Of a stretch of 64,000 nt of DNA, positions 53,487 through 64,000 are shown piece after piece. The DNA comes from Thuidium tamariscinum (Eukaryota > Streptophyta > Bryopsida > Hypnales > Thuidiaceae), in contig OZ019759.1 of the NCBI GenBank assembly GCA_947034885.2, positions 11,224,501 through 11,288,500 on the forward strand. Direction: 5' to 3'. Both the position numbers and the translations under genes were made by a program. The notes under the pieces are model-generated. The model did no database searches. It saw nothing but the letters and a program-made list of their open reading frames with translations, and was not told the origin of the DNA. Positions within the stretch are counted from its first letter, which is position 1. Each line of letters starts with the position of its first letter.

Positions 53487-56400
53487 ATGTGTCGCTCCTT
53501 TTCATAATCTGACACGCTGGAGTTATAAATCTTCAATTCATATAAGAACTCCACGTGTTGCTCCTTTTCACCAAACACTACAAAGTCATCAATGAATACT
53601 TCTAGGAAATGCCTCAGGAAGTCTCCAAAGATGTCCATCATCAATCTTTGGAAGGTCTTGGGTACTTTGCATAATTTAAATGGCATCCGGCTGAAGGCAA
53701 ACGTCCTCCATTCCATTGTAAACGTTGTCTTCAATTGATCAGTCAATCGGATAAATACTTGAATACATCTAAAGAATCCGTCTAGGAAACTGTAACATTC
53801 CTTACCAAAAACAAGATCTAGGATTATGTCAGTAAATGGTGAAGGAAAATAATCCTTCTTGGTTGCAGCATTTAGTTTCCTAAAGTCTTAACAGACTCGG
53901 ATCTTCACTTTGCCATCAGCCCCTACTTTCTTGGGTACAACTACAATGGAGGAGACCCATTCCAAGTTGTTAATCAGATAAATGAATCCTGCCTCCATTA
54001 GTTTGTCGATCTCTTCCTTCACCGTCAACGAGTACTTTGGGTTGAGGCAATATTGACGTTGCTTGACCGGAACAGCTCCTTCCATAAGATCAATCCGGTG
54101 TTCTCCTAGGTCCACCGGAATCCCACTTAAGTCCAAAGATGTCCATGCAAAGACGTCCAAGTATTTCCTTAGTAACCTCACATACTCTTTTTTTTCAACC
54201 TTAGTCAAAGATTTCCTTAAGAAAAACGTTTTCCCTATTTCTACTTCTACCTTTTCATAATTTGACAGACTTACTATGTTTTTGATCCGGTTTGGCTCCT
54301 GCTCCTCCGTTTGTATCCGAACCTTACTCCAAGGAAGGTCACTCCTTCCCTCCTTCAAACTTACAGAAGGTAGGTGTCGCAACCTAGAATACAAGTTTTT
54401 ATTATTTAGGATAGAATTAGGAACAAAAGATCCAATCTTAGCAAATTTTTCTGATTCTTTGGGAGAGAATTAGATGAATGACTAAGATTAATGATAGGTT
54501 GAAAGTAGAGTAGTCTTATAGAGATAAATTGGTTAATTTGGGAAGTTATATTTCCCAACCGAATCGGAAATCGAAGACCGGAACAAGAGACCGGAACCAG
54601 AAGGAGGATCCTATAGGAAAATTACTAAGGATTTGGTGGGACTTCAAGAGTATGTCCGGGGATAGAAATAGAATGCGAGAAAAGTTTGTAAGTTGATGTG
54701 AGACATCAGCTCATCTGACCTTGGGAGAGAGTAGAAGTTGTCCTCCATGATAAGGATGTAAGGAAGTTGGAGGACCGGATAGGTGAGTAATTTGATCAAA
54801 TTAAGGACCTTCAATACTAATTGGAGGGGAAGTCTGAGGAGGTTATTAAAGGGAGAAGACTCTCTTAAAAGAGTCTACAAATACCCTCAGACAAATTATT
54901 TGGAGTTTCATAGCATAGTCCGGTCAAGATCCAGATTAGAACCAAACGGGACCGGAACAGGAGACCGGAACTCGGATCTGGATCATGACTTAGGACCGGA
55001 TGTTACTTCTCCTCAACGATTTAAGGAGAAAGGAAAGATTCCAAGGGAAAGGCTGCAGCTGCAATCAAGGTATCAATCAGTAGGAAGCAACCAGTTATAG
55101 AAGGGTCCACCAAGCATGTGGGTTTTCCCCCCAAAATAGATAAAAAGGTAGTTGTAATTAGCAACTAGAGTAGGTAGAATAATTTTAGGAGCAGATGAAT
55201 TTGAAAGTGGTAGTAGGTAGAAAATAGTTAGCAAGTTACTTTTGAGCCGGATTCACTTGGACCGGACCGGATCCAAATTTATAGGATCTGAGATCCACTT
55301 TTGGTGGGATTTTTGGAAGTCAACGAGCCCAAGTTGTAAGGGAATGTAACGTGGCATTCTCTGGACTGGTGTTGATTCCCCTTGTACTTTTAGGTTATTC
55401 TTGGAGTTGTGTAGTATTTAAATCCGGGTTGTAGTTGAATCCGATGTATAGCTCCATATCTTGTTGTCCCAAGTTTTTGTGTTACAAATACAAATCAGAT
55501 TCTTTCTAATTCACTTTGAAGTGGATTGTGTACACTTGACCCCGTCAAAGTCTTGTTGGGACGGTTAGGATTGCAACCTTGAGTGGAGAGGAGGTGCGCC
55601 CGTATTCTGAGTTTATTCGGTCTCTGGACCTGAAGTGAATTCGGTTTTGATAGGGAATTTGTGGGGGATCTCTTAGTATAATTTGGAACAGGTTTGGGGA
55701 GTAATCATTAGAGATAGCCACTTGTAGAGTCCGGGTTTGAGATCGGGAGCGTCCGGCCAAATGCCAACTGAAAAGTGATGAGGTCTCTGTAGATGAAAGA
55801 AGGACTAGTGAAGGATATAGCTCTCTCATGCAAACTACCGCCCTTATTCTGCTAGGATGCAGGACTAACTCAGTAATCTGTCGTTGTAGTATTTGTTAGG
55901 AATAGGCAGGAGTACTTGCGTGACCTGCTGGACCGGATCAATTCCGGTCTAGTTGTGAAGTATTCCGGTCTGGTTAGGATTAGTTCATTTCTCTTTATAG
56001 TGGAACTTCTGACACTTTAAAACTTGAAGGGTAGGAGTAAGCTTCCTTCCTAAACGCCCAAAGAGCATATCCCTCTCGTTACAGAGGTTAAACCTACACT
56101 TGGTCACTTATTTAGGGACAAGACCAGATCTCAGTTTCTGGTCTACGGTCCCATAGTCCGAAAGAGTAGTAAGAAAAATCTAAACATGTGGGTATAAGTG
56201 GAGAGGAAACTCTCTGCAGTCAGAAGTGTGATCCCGTTCCGGTCCAGAAGTAAAAATCAGGAAGTGTTCAGACCGGGACCGGATCAGTCTTTGCTTGGGT
56301 TTTGTTGTGACTACCATTATAGTATTCCGGTCCATCGTAAGCTTTCGACCAAATCCCTAGGGAACGATACACGAGTCACTTGAAGGCTAACTTAGTACAT

Positions 56401-56685
56401 TCTAACACCTTAAAGAAGGAATTGTGCTTTCTTGTGCTATGACAATAGGTTTCCCGTACCCATTTGCTCTTGGATCCATTCCAATGTCAAGGGTACACTG
56501 GCCTCTCCTAGGGATTGATCTTTAGATTGACTTTCTCCTTCCTTTGACATGGGGTAGATGCATACTACACTATGCCAAAAGTAGCGCATATTTAGTCCAC
56601 AGTTGCAGTGAATGGAGGAAATGGGTGGAAACTTGGGGCCCGTTGTTTGAGTACTGGGCCCAACCTGTCTGTCGATCTCGGCCAA
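53487..56685 (-). pseudogene. Ty3/gypsy reverse transcriptase remnant, split by copy D
   Basis: The minus-strand frames join across copy D (56445-56685 then 54374-53888): SLGEASVPLTLEWIQEQMG, then LPSVSLKEGRSDLPWSKVR, EHRIDLMEGAVPVKQRQY, KEEIDKLMEAGFIY and WVSSIVVVPKK. A stop after KIRVC and a frameshift lead to TTFTMEWRTFAFSRMPF, FQRLMMDIFGDFLRHF and VFIDDF (53746-53550). These are the N-terminal and central RT blocks of Ty3/gypsy pol; the catalytic pair is in FIDDF. RNase H and the integrase core are missing, because a fold-back element cuts the sequence at about 53486. Confidence 0.75.
54375..56444 (+). mobile_element. TGT/ACA element copy D, 2,070 bp, deleted
   Basis: It starts TGTCGCAACCTAGAATACA and ends CTTGTGCTATGACA. 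It is flanked by GTAGG (54370-54374) and ATAGG (56445-56449). Its first 150 bp resemble copy B from 640. Only traces of the gag-like tail remain (about 54780-55140), so it is an internally deleted copy. Removing it restores the RT frame (TGNLPSVSLKEG). Confidence 0.85.
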
Positions 56686-56849
56686 TTGGGTGCCTAGGAT
56701 TTGGTCCCCGCTTCAGTCTTCTAGGCCGTTGCACGTGCTTGCCCCATGCCATACGGCATACTATAGCGGTGGATGTTTGCGTGTGAATTTTGGTTTTGAT
56801 TGTTAGCGCTTGTAGTCTTGTACTGTAGTGTTTGAATTGTAGCAAGATC

Positions 56850-59800
56850 ATGGCAGCCCAGGGCAGAAGAGTGAAGGTCAAGTTAGAGGGTTCTCCTTTA
56901 GGTCGTTCAAAGCAAGGTTATAGCGCTTCAATTTATGCACAAGCGCTTGATTTGTTTTTGCTTAGCAACGGCAAATCCTACACTCGTAACAAGTTTCACG
57001 ATAAATATGGCTTGAGTTGTGGCGGTATAAACCTAAAGCATTTGAAGCATCCAGACGATTTCATGGATGCGGATCTTTGCCAGTATCTTGGGCCTGTCGT
57101 GAACAAAAATGGACACCATTACGTGTTTTTGAGAAACGAAGAGTTGGTGAGGAAGCTTGAGTTGGTGAGGAAGCTTGAGTTGTTGTGGATGTAGATTCAT
57201 CAAAAACATTGCTTGCTTTTGTCAAGATTAATTAGCCTTAGCATGGCCAGAGGATTCTACTGCCAGGAGAAGTTGAATGTTAAGCTCAATTGGGCTACTT
57301 ATGCGGAATGGACAAATAGCGAACAACTCCAACGACAACAGAAGTCAATGAAGTAGGGGAGGGGGGCGGGCAATTCTTTCTTCTCGGACGATGAAGATGG
57401 CAACTTTGACGGTGAAGACGGTGGTTCTAGTGGTGGGTCAAAGACTTTGAGCGGTTTGGATAGTCCCTCGCGGCAAGAGAGTTTTTTGGGTACTCGTCTT
57501 GGATACGAGGATTTCGGAGGACCTGGTGCTTTGAGTTCAGCTATTGATGCTTGGAAGAGCTATGGAGGGATAATGAATAAAGATCATAGGAGGATGGTGT
57601 AGTCTCTAATCCTAGAGAGAAAAGCAAAAGATGATTTTATCCTTGCAAATGCACGTGCAAAAGGTCAGATGGAGTTTTGTCTTGAAAAATTGTTTGATGC
57701 TCTTGGAAAACTGGATTCATTAGAAGAATTGAAAACTAGTGAGTTGTTCTGATTTCTGAGAGTGGAGAAGGTCTGAAATGTGATAGTATTTTATTGGATA
57801 CATTGGCTCATAACATTGACAGTTAGAGAAAAGTTGTTGCTTGTTGCAAGAGCTGGGCAAGCAATGGGCAGTCTAGTTACTTGAAAGTTTAAGGAATAGA
57901 GTCTGGCGTAGCAACTAGAGTGACATCCTTAGAGGAACAAATTCTTCAATTGAATCAGCATGAAGTAGCAGTCAAGAGCTGCATTAGTCGATTAGAATTA
58001 GGGTCGACCTTATTCAGATCTGTGTCGCCACAGCCAATTTGTAATTTCAGTGTTTCTGATCAGAGTGAATGGATTGAGTTGGATAGGTGTGTTTTCTGCG
58101 GTTTAGGGTTTGAACCAGTGTGGGCTGTTGTTCTTGGAACTTATAAATGTGCATACCACCATATCTGCTGCAGGTTTCACTTTCAAGAGTCCACCATGTA
58201 CATTGAAGAAAATTGTAAGAAGGAGATGCACGGGGATTGGTAGGCTATTCATGGAATAGTGAAGCTTGGAACGAAGGAGTTCCATGCCACACGAGTAAAG
58301 AATAAAAGACCATCCACAATTCACAGTGAGTTCATTAACTTCTGTAGAATTTGTAGGTTAGGGTTTAGGTATGCATATCCTATTCAAATTTGATGCAAGC
58401 CAAATTTGGCAATCCAACCTTCAATGGTGGAATTTCTAATAAGACATAGAGTCTATAGTTGCTGCAAATTATTCCTTTTTTGAATGAATTGTGAGTCCCA
58501 AGCTATTAGAAATCTGGAATAGCAATGTGTTAGACTTGGCGTTTGCAATGTTAGGGTTAGGGGTCTAAAATTACGTAGCATTCATTCAAGACCCTGCAGA
58601 TCTTGAAAATGGTTGTGAGGGGTCGATTATTCTAGGTTCCTTCTTCAATGCTTAGGGCTTGATCTAGCATACTCAAATCCGAACTCGGCGGTACATGTTC
58701 GTCTTGTCTGCTTTGTCATTGGTACTTGAAATCATCCCTGACGAAATTTTGCAAGTGGGGTTTTATGGGTTTAGGTCACAAAATATAGTGATGTATTTAC
58801 AATGAATGTTTGTTGTACTATTGTTTGGGAGTCCCTAGTAGTACTTGTTTTGTGCACGGCTTCTATCATATTGTCCATTCACGTTTTGGAAGAATGATGA
58901 TGAATTAATAGATGAGTGTAATTGACTAGTTTGTGCTGTATAGTCCCAATGAAGTAGTTTTTGGGGGTCAATAGTTCATTGCACCCCATTGAAGCATCCT
59001 AGAAGTATTCATGATTCCAATACAATAGGTCCCTTGCTTGCATGAGTGCTTTGGGAGTACATTGTTTTAGAAGTTATTTAATTGGAGTCCTCTTTACAAA
59101 AAGTGAAGTAAATTGTAGTCCATTTCAATCGTATAATCTGAGTGCTTCTAGAGTTCAAACTCTAACATGTGAGTGTTTGTGTGTACCATAGAAGTCCCTG
59201 AAAGTCCAGTCATAATCCACCTTCCACAGGACGAGGTTGAAGGAGTAATTTGGACTCACCAGTCTACAGAAGTGCCTGCAGCTTCGTTATCAAGTATTCC
59301 AAAGCTGCACAACTATCAACAAGGAGGTAGAAGCTCCAACCCGAGTCCATCCAAAAATTCAAAGTCCACAGTATTTGGAGACAAAGCTATGGGCAAGGGA
59401 CCATCCTTGTGCCAAGGAGCCCCAAAAGAAAATTCCTTTGCAGAAGTGAGTATTACAGGATTGGGCAAGTCAGAAGTCAGCCCTCTATCTATAGAGAGAG
59501 AGTCTGTTCTTAAAGGACCCCATATGAGAATCAAAGGCCACAGAAAAAGTCCAGGATCCAAGAGTCTTGCGGATTTGACTAGGCGAGAACTAGATTCTCT
59601 GATTTTGGCAGATGGCCTAGAAACTAAGGAGGAGCACGATGAAGACTCACGAGATTTTGAGGATCAAGAAGCCGATGAAGCTTCAAAGAGTGACGATGGA
59701 GAGAAAGAAGAAAATGCGGAGGATTCAGCCGAGGAAGAGGCCACGATTGATGTATCAGTGAAGAAGGCCAAGAAACGTGGTAAAGGCGGGATGAAGAGGA

Positions 59801-59919
59801 AGAGCATTTCGAATTTAAAGGCAGTTGCGATTGGAAATTCAAAGCAAAATAAGGTACTTGTGGAAGCCCGGAAGTCAACTGCTAGCAATACACGTGCAGT
59901 GGCCAAGGTAGCAAAATGA
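56850..59919 (+). pseudogene. multi-exon gene of unknown function with Cys/His cluster
   Basis: Plus-strand coding pieces in order are as follows. 56850-57194 reads MAAQGRRVKVKLEGSPLG..., with a 21-bp tandem duplication encoding RKLELV near its end. 57244-57750 has FFSDDEDGNFDGEDGG, IDAWKSYGGIMNKDHRRMV and EKLFDALGKLDSLEEL, with TAG stops after QQKSMK and RRMV. 57920-58243 is a helical start followed by CVFCGLGF, YKCAYHHICCRFHF and ENCKKEMHGDW, a likely zinc-binding cluster. 59173-59919 is a Ser/Pro-rich then strongly acidic and finally basic tail (KKAKKRGKGGMKRKS). I do not recognise the family. A chromatin or transposon accessory protein is possible but unproven. Exon joints between the pieces are not certain. 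Confidence 0.4.
59173..59919 (+). CDS. charged C-terminal ORF (acidic then basic)
   Basis: An intact 248-codon frame. Residues 1-130 are Ser/Pro-rich. Residues about 155-195 are Glu/Asp-rich (EEHDEDSRDFEDQEADEA). Residues 197-248 are Lys/Arg-rich with KKAKKRGKGG, a plausible nuclear signal. It is the longest open frame in this part and may be the last exon of the gene beginning at 56850. The layout resembles the tails of the gag-like ORFs, but I see no sequence match. Confidence 0.4.
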   Translation: MFVCTIEVPESPVIIHLPQDEVEGVIWTHQSTEVPAASLSSIPKLHNYQQGGRSSNPSPSKNSKSTVFGDKAMGKGPSLCQGAPKENSFAEVSITGLGKSEVSPLSIERESVLKGPHMRIKGHRKSPGSKSLADLTRRELDSLILADGLETKEEHDEDSRDFEDQEADEASKSDDGEKEENAEDSAEEEATIDVSVKKAKKRGKGGMKRKSISNLKAVAIGNSKQNKVLVEARKSTASNTRAVAKVAK

Positions 59920-61744
59920 CTACAACAGATGGTATAGTGCTCCAAGTAATCATTTTTAGAGAAGTGGGTACAAGTAAAATGTGCCATTTTCTCTTATTGA
60001 TTTGGTATGACAAGTACTTCATTCAAATTTTGTTTAATTTATTTATCTTTGGAAATCAACACAGGTCTAAGTTTCACTATCCAGGCTATATATTGGTTTG
60101 TTTTCCACAAGAAGAGATGTCTGGGCAACTATGCTTTCAATTTGCTATTTGATATTGATGAGCTTAATCGAATTTTGAACATAAGTACTAAATAATGGTA
60201 GTAAGTTTTTTAAAACACAATCATCAGTATGTACTATTAGCTTGCAACCCATGTGGAGTCAGTTACAAGGGAAACATGTTACAAGTAGTCTATTTGGGTG
60301 TTTTTGGAGAAGTTTCAAGGTTGTTGTGTGGGTGGAAGATGAGTTTGTTAGCTTCTGAGGTTCTTGCACAGGACCTAGAGTTGATTTTTTGGCTCAAGGC
60401 TCTCAAACTACATTTATTTGTATTTTTGTTTTTAATCTCACATCTTAGCAATTTTAGGGTCAATCAAGTAGATAAATCACCAAAAAACACGAGGTAATTG
60501 CAGGAGATCAATCACTACCAAGCCGATGGAGTCAGACCATCGAGGAAGTGAGCAGACTGAAGTAAGGAGACTAAAGTGCGGAGTGAGGAGCATAGGCAAC
60601 ATGATATTGGATCCCAAACTCTGAGGAGACTAATATAGCTTATAGTTTTTATTCATTACTGGTGCACATGGTATATTCTTTGTGAGCTTGTCTCTATTTG
60701 TCTAGTTTCAATACCTTCTAGCTTTAATTTCATGGTTGTTATTTGATGGTTGTAAATATTTATCGTTTTTGAATAGTTAGTTGTTATGATTGAATTTGGA
60801 AGTATGAATCTAGGTGAATGGACGTTTTGCTCTTTGATTTATGGATTTGATTAGTGTTCAGACCTAGTTTGCAGTACAAGGTGCTACTGCAATTGAAAAC
60901 AACACTTGGAACATGCAACGTTGTCTACCTAATCATACAGTCTCTTCTAGAATTCATTTCACCAATCTCTGTTTCAATCTCATTAGGATCGTATACAATG
61001 CAATGAGAGGTTACATGTGGATTAGGCAAGTTGTGCAATTCTCTCCAACACTTATTGCAATTGAAGAGGATTTTTGGATGGCACTTGCCTTAGATTTCAA
61101 AACATATGTAACATAGGGTTAGAGGATGGACTTACAAGGGGCTATATATGAGTTATTGTTGACCAATTTGGTGGGATTTAGGGTACCTATTTCAAAGTGT
61201 TTTGCTGAGTAGGATCTTGTGAGGCTACTTGGCTTATCCTGCATTGTTGGAGAAGTTCGTAATCTTTTGCAAACTAGAAAATCCCACCCAAATATAGTAG
61301 TTAACAACCACTCAAAAGATTTATTTTGTTCTTCATTTTCTTGAGTATGGTACAAAGAAGAAATGAGATTCCTTGTATGACATAATTAACACTCACTTTT
61401 TAGTACACAATCCCCAATAACTATACCAAATTTCATTAATTTAAAATCAATATTCTATTTTTAGTGATTTTTTTCATTTCATTTTCATAACAAACCACTA
61501 AAAATAGTGGTGATGAATTTTGAAAGTTTTATTGCAAAATTTTAAAAAAAAACATATATGTATACAACTTGTCTTGAAGAAGTGTCTCCAAAAAAGTTTC
61601 CCAATTTTCTCTGTAGAGATTTAAACGTTAGGGTCACAATGCCCTAATTATCTAAAATATAAATTAATTAATTAATTAATAAGTAAAATAGGCACATAGA
61701 ATTGGACCCACTCAAGTAGCAATATATAAAACATTTAGAACCCA
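59920..61744. other. non-coding
   Basis: Only short chance frames. Nothing recognisable on either strand. Confidence 0.45.
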
Positions 61745-62048
61745 ACAAAAAATAGGAAGGGATAATGGTTCTTTTCCAAATTATATGTATCCCCTACACT
61801 TAATAAAAAGAATGGGAAGGGACAAGGTTTTTTTTCCAAATGATATGTATCCCCTACACTTAATAAAAAAAATAGGAAGGGATAAGGGTTCTTTTCCAAA
61901 TGATATGTATCCCCTGCACTTAATTAAAAAAATAGGAAGGGATAAGGGTTCTTTTCCAAATGATATGTATCCCCTACACTTAATAAAAAAAATAGGAAGG
62001 GATAAGGGTTCTTTTCCAAATGATATGTATCCCCTACACTTAATAAAA
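61745..62048. repeat. 60-bp tandem repeat, about five units
   Basis: Units of exactly 60 bp (core GATATGTATCCCCTACACTT, then AATAAAAAAAATAGGAAGGG). Two middle units are nearly identical; outer ones differ by a few bases. Open frames on both strands here are a by-product of the repeat. Confidence 0.9.
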
Positions 62049-62888
62049 TAAAATGAAATGGGATTCAAAGTAAAGTGGGAACCATGAACCTAAAAATTTA
62101 TTTACAAGGAATTCAAGTTCTTGAAAGTTCAAACTACCTAAGAGCCTTCAAAATGTAGTCTAATGAACATGAAGGTCTATTCAAATGGCTAAATATGATA
62201 AACAATGTTGAATAACCTCGACACATTTAAAATTACTTGAAGCCTAGAAAAAGAATTTTTCTTTTAAGAAAATTTCATATCATGAAGTGCTTTCATGTTT
62301 TATTTTAAAATAGGAAGAGTTTGTTTAAAAGAGCATACACTAAGAGCCAAAATGTGACCATATCTAATTGTTTAGTGGTGTTTTTCTCTATCCATGTATT
62401 GGATAGAATAAACTACATTATTGCATAGCATATCCATATTCCTATTTTCAATCTCAATGACACAACTTTATCATCAAACTTTGTAGAATTCAACTTTCCC
62501 TTTTGTATAATTTACCTTAAATATTTTATCTAACTCCAATACTACACTATTTCACTAAAAATTAAATAGCCTTAATTGACATTGGGTTACTTCAAAATCC
62601 ACAATTTAATTAAATGTGCATAGGAAGGGGGATCTAAATTACTCATGAGCTTTCACCAACCACAATTAAAATCAATATGCCAGAACCAATGGCGGGCTAG
62701 CCAATTAGGTGGCCCAGTTAGTCCAATAAGATTGGTTCTTTACATGAGCTGTCTAAGGAATTGGCCAAACTGGTTGCCCATCTTCAAGATCCTTTGTAGT
62801 AAATATGTTGACACCATTTTCAAATTCAAATGACCCGCTCACCTGGTGATTCGGCCATTTCCGCAGGTGCCAGGTTTAGATGGCGCAG
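62049..62888. other. non-coding, AT-rich
   Basis: No gene or element is recognised before the MULE-type end at 62889. Confidence 0.45.
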
Positions 62889-63595
62889 CAACGACGCTAG
62901 CGCTTGAGCGTGGAGCGGTGAGCTTGTGAACTGCGAGCGTGAAGGTTGCGAGCGGTGAGCCTAAAGTACCTTTTCTTGGAGAAATTTTAGTTGAATTTTG
63001 TTTTTGGTTGACTTTTTCAAAAATTATAACAAAATTTTTACTATTTATAGTAAGTTTTGGTACCTATGACCGTGCCTCCTATAACCGTGGATTATCATAG
63101 AATCCTCTACTTTTGGGCAATTATTGTTTAGTCCTATGTATTTAGAGTTTAGGAAATTTGTTTCTGAACCATAGTAAAGAATATGCCAACCACTTTAAAT
63201 ACAAAGACTTGTATCACATTCCAATAGTAAATTGTATTTTTTTCACTACTCGGAATGTATATGGACAATTCCAAAAGTGAGTGAATTAAAAAAAGGTCAA
63301 AAAATAGAAACACATGCCAAAACGGATGCCTTCAAAATTAGAATATATCATTTCAATTGCACTATATGCAAATAAATACAATATGAATGTAATACACACC
63401 AAAAACTAACCATACCTACTTAGAAATAATGATGATCTCTACTTGAACTAGTAATAGCTTCAAGTCATTGAAGCTATATCTAAGTGCATAAATGAATTTG
63501 TCATCATGAATATCTATCCTGCAAAATTACCTATATAAATAGTACAAGTGCTTACGATTTACACATTGCACTTTTCTTTTGACAAGGGACACCAC
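62889..63595 (+). mobile_element. MULE-family left end, first copy
   Basis: It starts CAACGACGCTAGCGCTTGAG, related to the right end of the 16.6 kb MULE (CAACGGTGCTA...GAGC), followed by GTGAGC-type repeats and the subterminal CCTATGACCGTG and CCTATAACCGTGG motifs. It is repeated directly 707 bp later. Confidence 0.6.
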
Positions 63596-64000
63596 CAACG
63601 ATGCTAGCGCTCGAGCATGGAGAGGTGAGCTTGTGTACTACGAGCGTGAAGGTTGTGAGCGGTGAGCCTAAAGTACCTTTTCTTGGAGAAATTTTAGTTG
63701 AATTTTGTTTTTGGTTGACTTTTCCAAAAATTATAACAAATTTTTTATTATTTATAGTAAGTTTTGGTACCTATGACCGTGCCTCCTATAACCGTGGATT
63801 ATCATAGAATCCTCTACTTTTGGGCAATTATTGTTTAGTCCTATGTATTTAGAGTTTAGAAAATTTGTTTCTGAACCATAGTAAAGAATATGCCAACCAC
63901 TTTAAATACAAAGACTTGTATCACATTCCAATAGTAAATTGTATTTTTTTCACTACCCGGAATGTATATGGACAATTCCAAAAGTGAGCGAATTAAAAAA
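63596..64000 (+). mobile_element. MULE-family left end, second copy (runs off the window)
   Basis: It starts CAACGATGCTAGCGCTCGAG and is almost identical to 62889-63300 up to the window edge. The body of the element lies beyond 64000. Confidence 0.6.

Noticed and set aside
61781-62068. Overlapping open frames on both strands with repeated peptides
   Set aside because: They are a by-product of the 60-bp tandem repeat, which has no stop in those frames.

Overview
The window reads as nuclear DNA of a land plant with a repeat-rich, AT-rich genome. The evidence is spliceosomal GT/AG introns, plant-type telomere-like CCCTAAA repeats (46121-46143), Ty3/gypsy and Mutator-like (MULE) coding remnants, and many premature TAG stops that look like C-to-T decay of methylated Gln and Trp codons. 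A seed-free lineage (moss, lycophyte or fern) would fit the protein families, but I cannot prove this. I see no intact housekeeping gene, rRNA, complete tRNA or CRISPR array. Almost everything recognisable belongs to mobile or mobile-like DNA.

Layout. (1) 1-17020 and 54375-56444 hold five copies (A-E) of one element family. Its ends are TGT...ACA, there are no long terminal repeats, and the target duplications are 5 bp. The coding copies carry one orphan gag-like ORF. Copy B sits inside the ORF of copy A; C lies just upstream of a minus-strand hypothetical exon; E lies inside an exon of a ParB/methyltransferase-like gene; D lies inside a Ty3/gypsy reverse transcriptase. (2) 11363-20891 (minus) holds an FCP1/NIF-type HAD phosphatase-like gene and a large gene pairing a ParB-like domain with a beta-class DNA-methyltransferase-like domain (gene 1). 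(3) 26628-43266 is a 16.6 kb MULE with inverted ends and a 10-bp target duplication. It carries a MULE transposase on the plus strand and, divergently on the minus strand, a second ParB-like/methyltransferase gene (gene 2). (4) 47996-50727 (plus) is a decayed DUF7869-type, probably transposase-like gene. (5) 53487-56685 is a Ty3/gypsy RT remnant. (6) 56850-59919 is a decayed multi-exon gene of unknown function with a Cys/His cluster. (7) 62889-64000 shows two more left ends of the same MULE family.

The most striking signal is two families of short palindromes. P1 (consensus TTAGGTCGAGTCGACCTAA, about 18 copies) occurs only in introns and flanks of gene 1 and the DUF7869 gene. P2 (core CCCTCGGCGCCGAGGG, about 12 copies) occurs only inside the MULE, in introns and flanks of gene 2 and the transposase gene. 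Each ParB/methyltransferase gene therefore lives with its own palindrome, and each shares that palindrome with a transposase-like gene. My inference is that large plant transposons carry a ParB-methyltransferase protein with cognate recognition sites. P1 suggests that the DNA around gene 1 and the DUF7869 gene is a second giant element, into which the MULE jumped; I could not find its ends.
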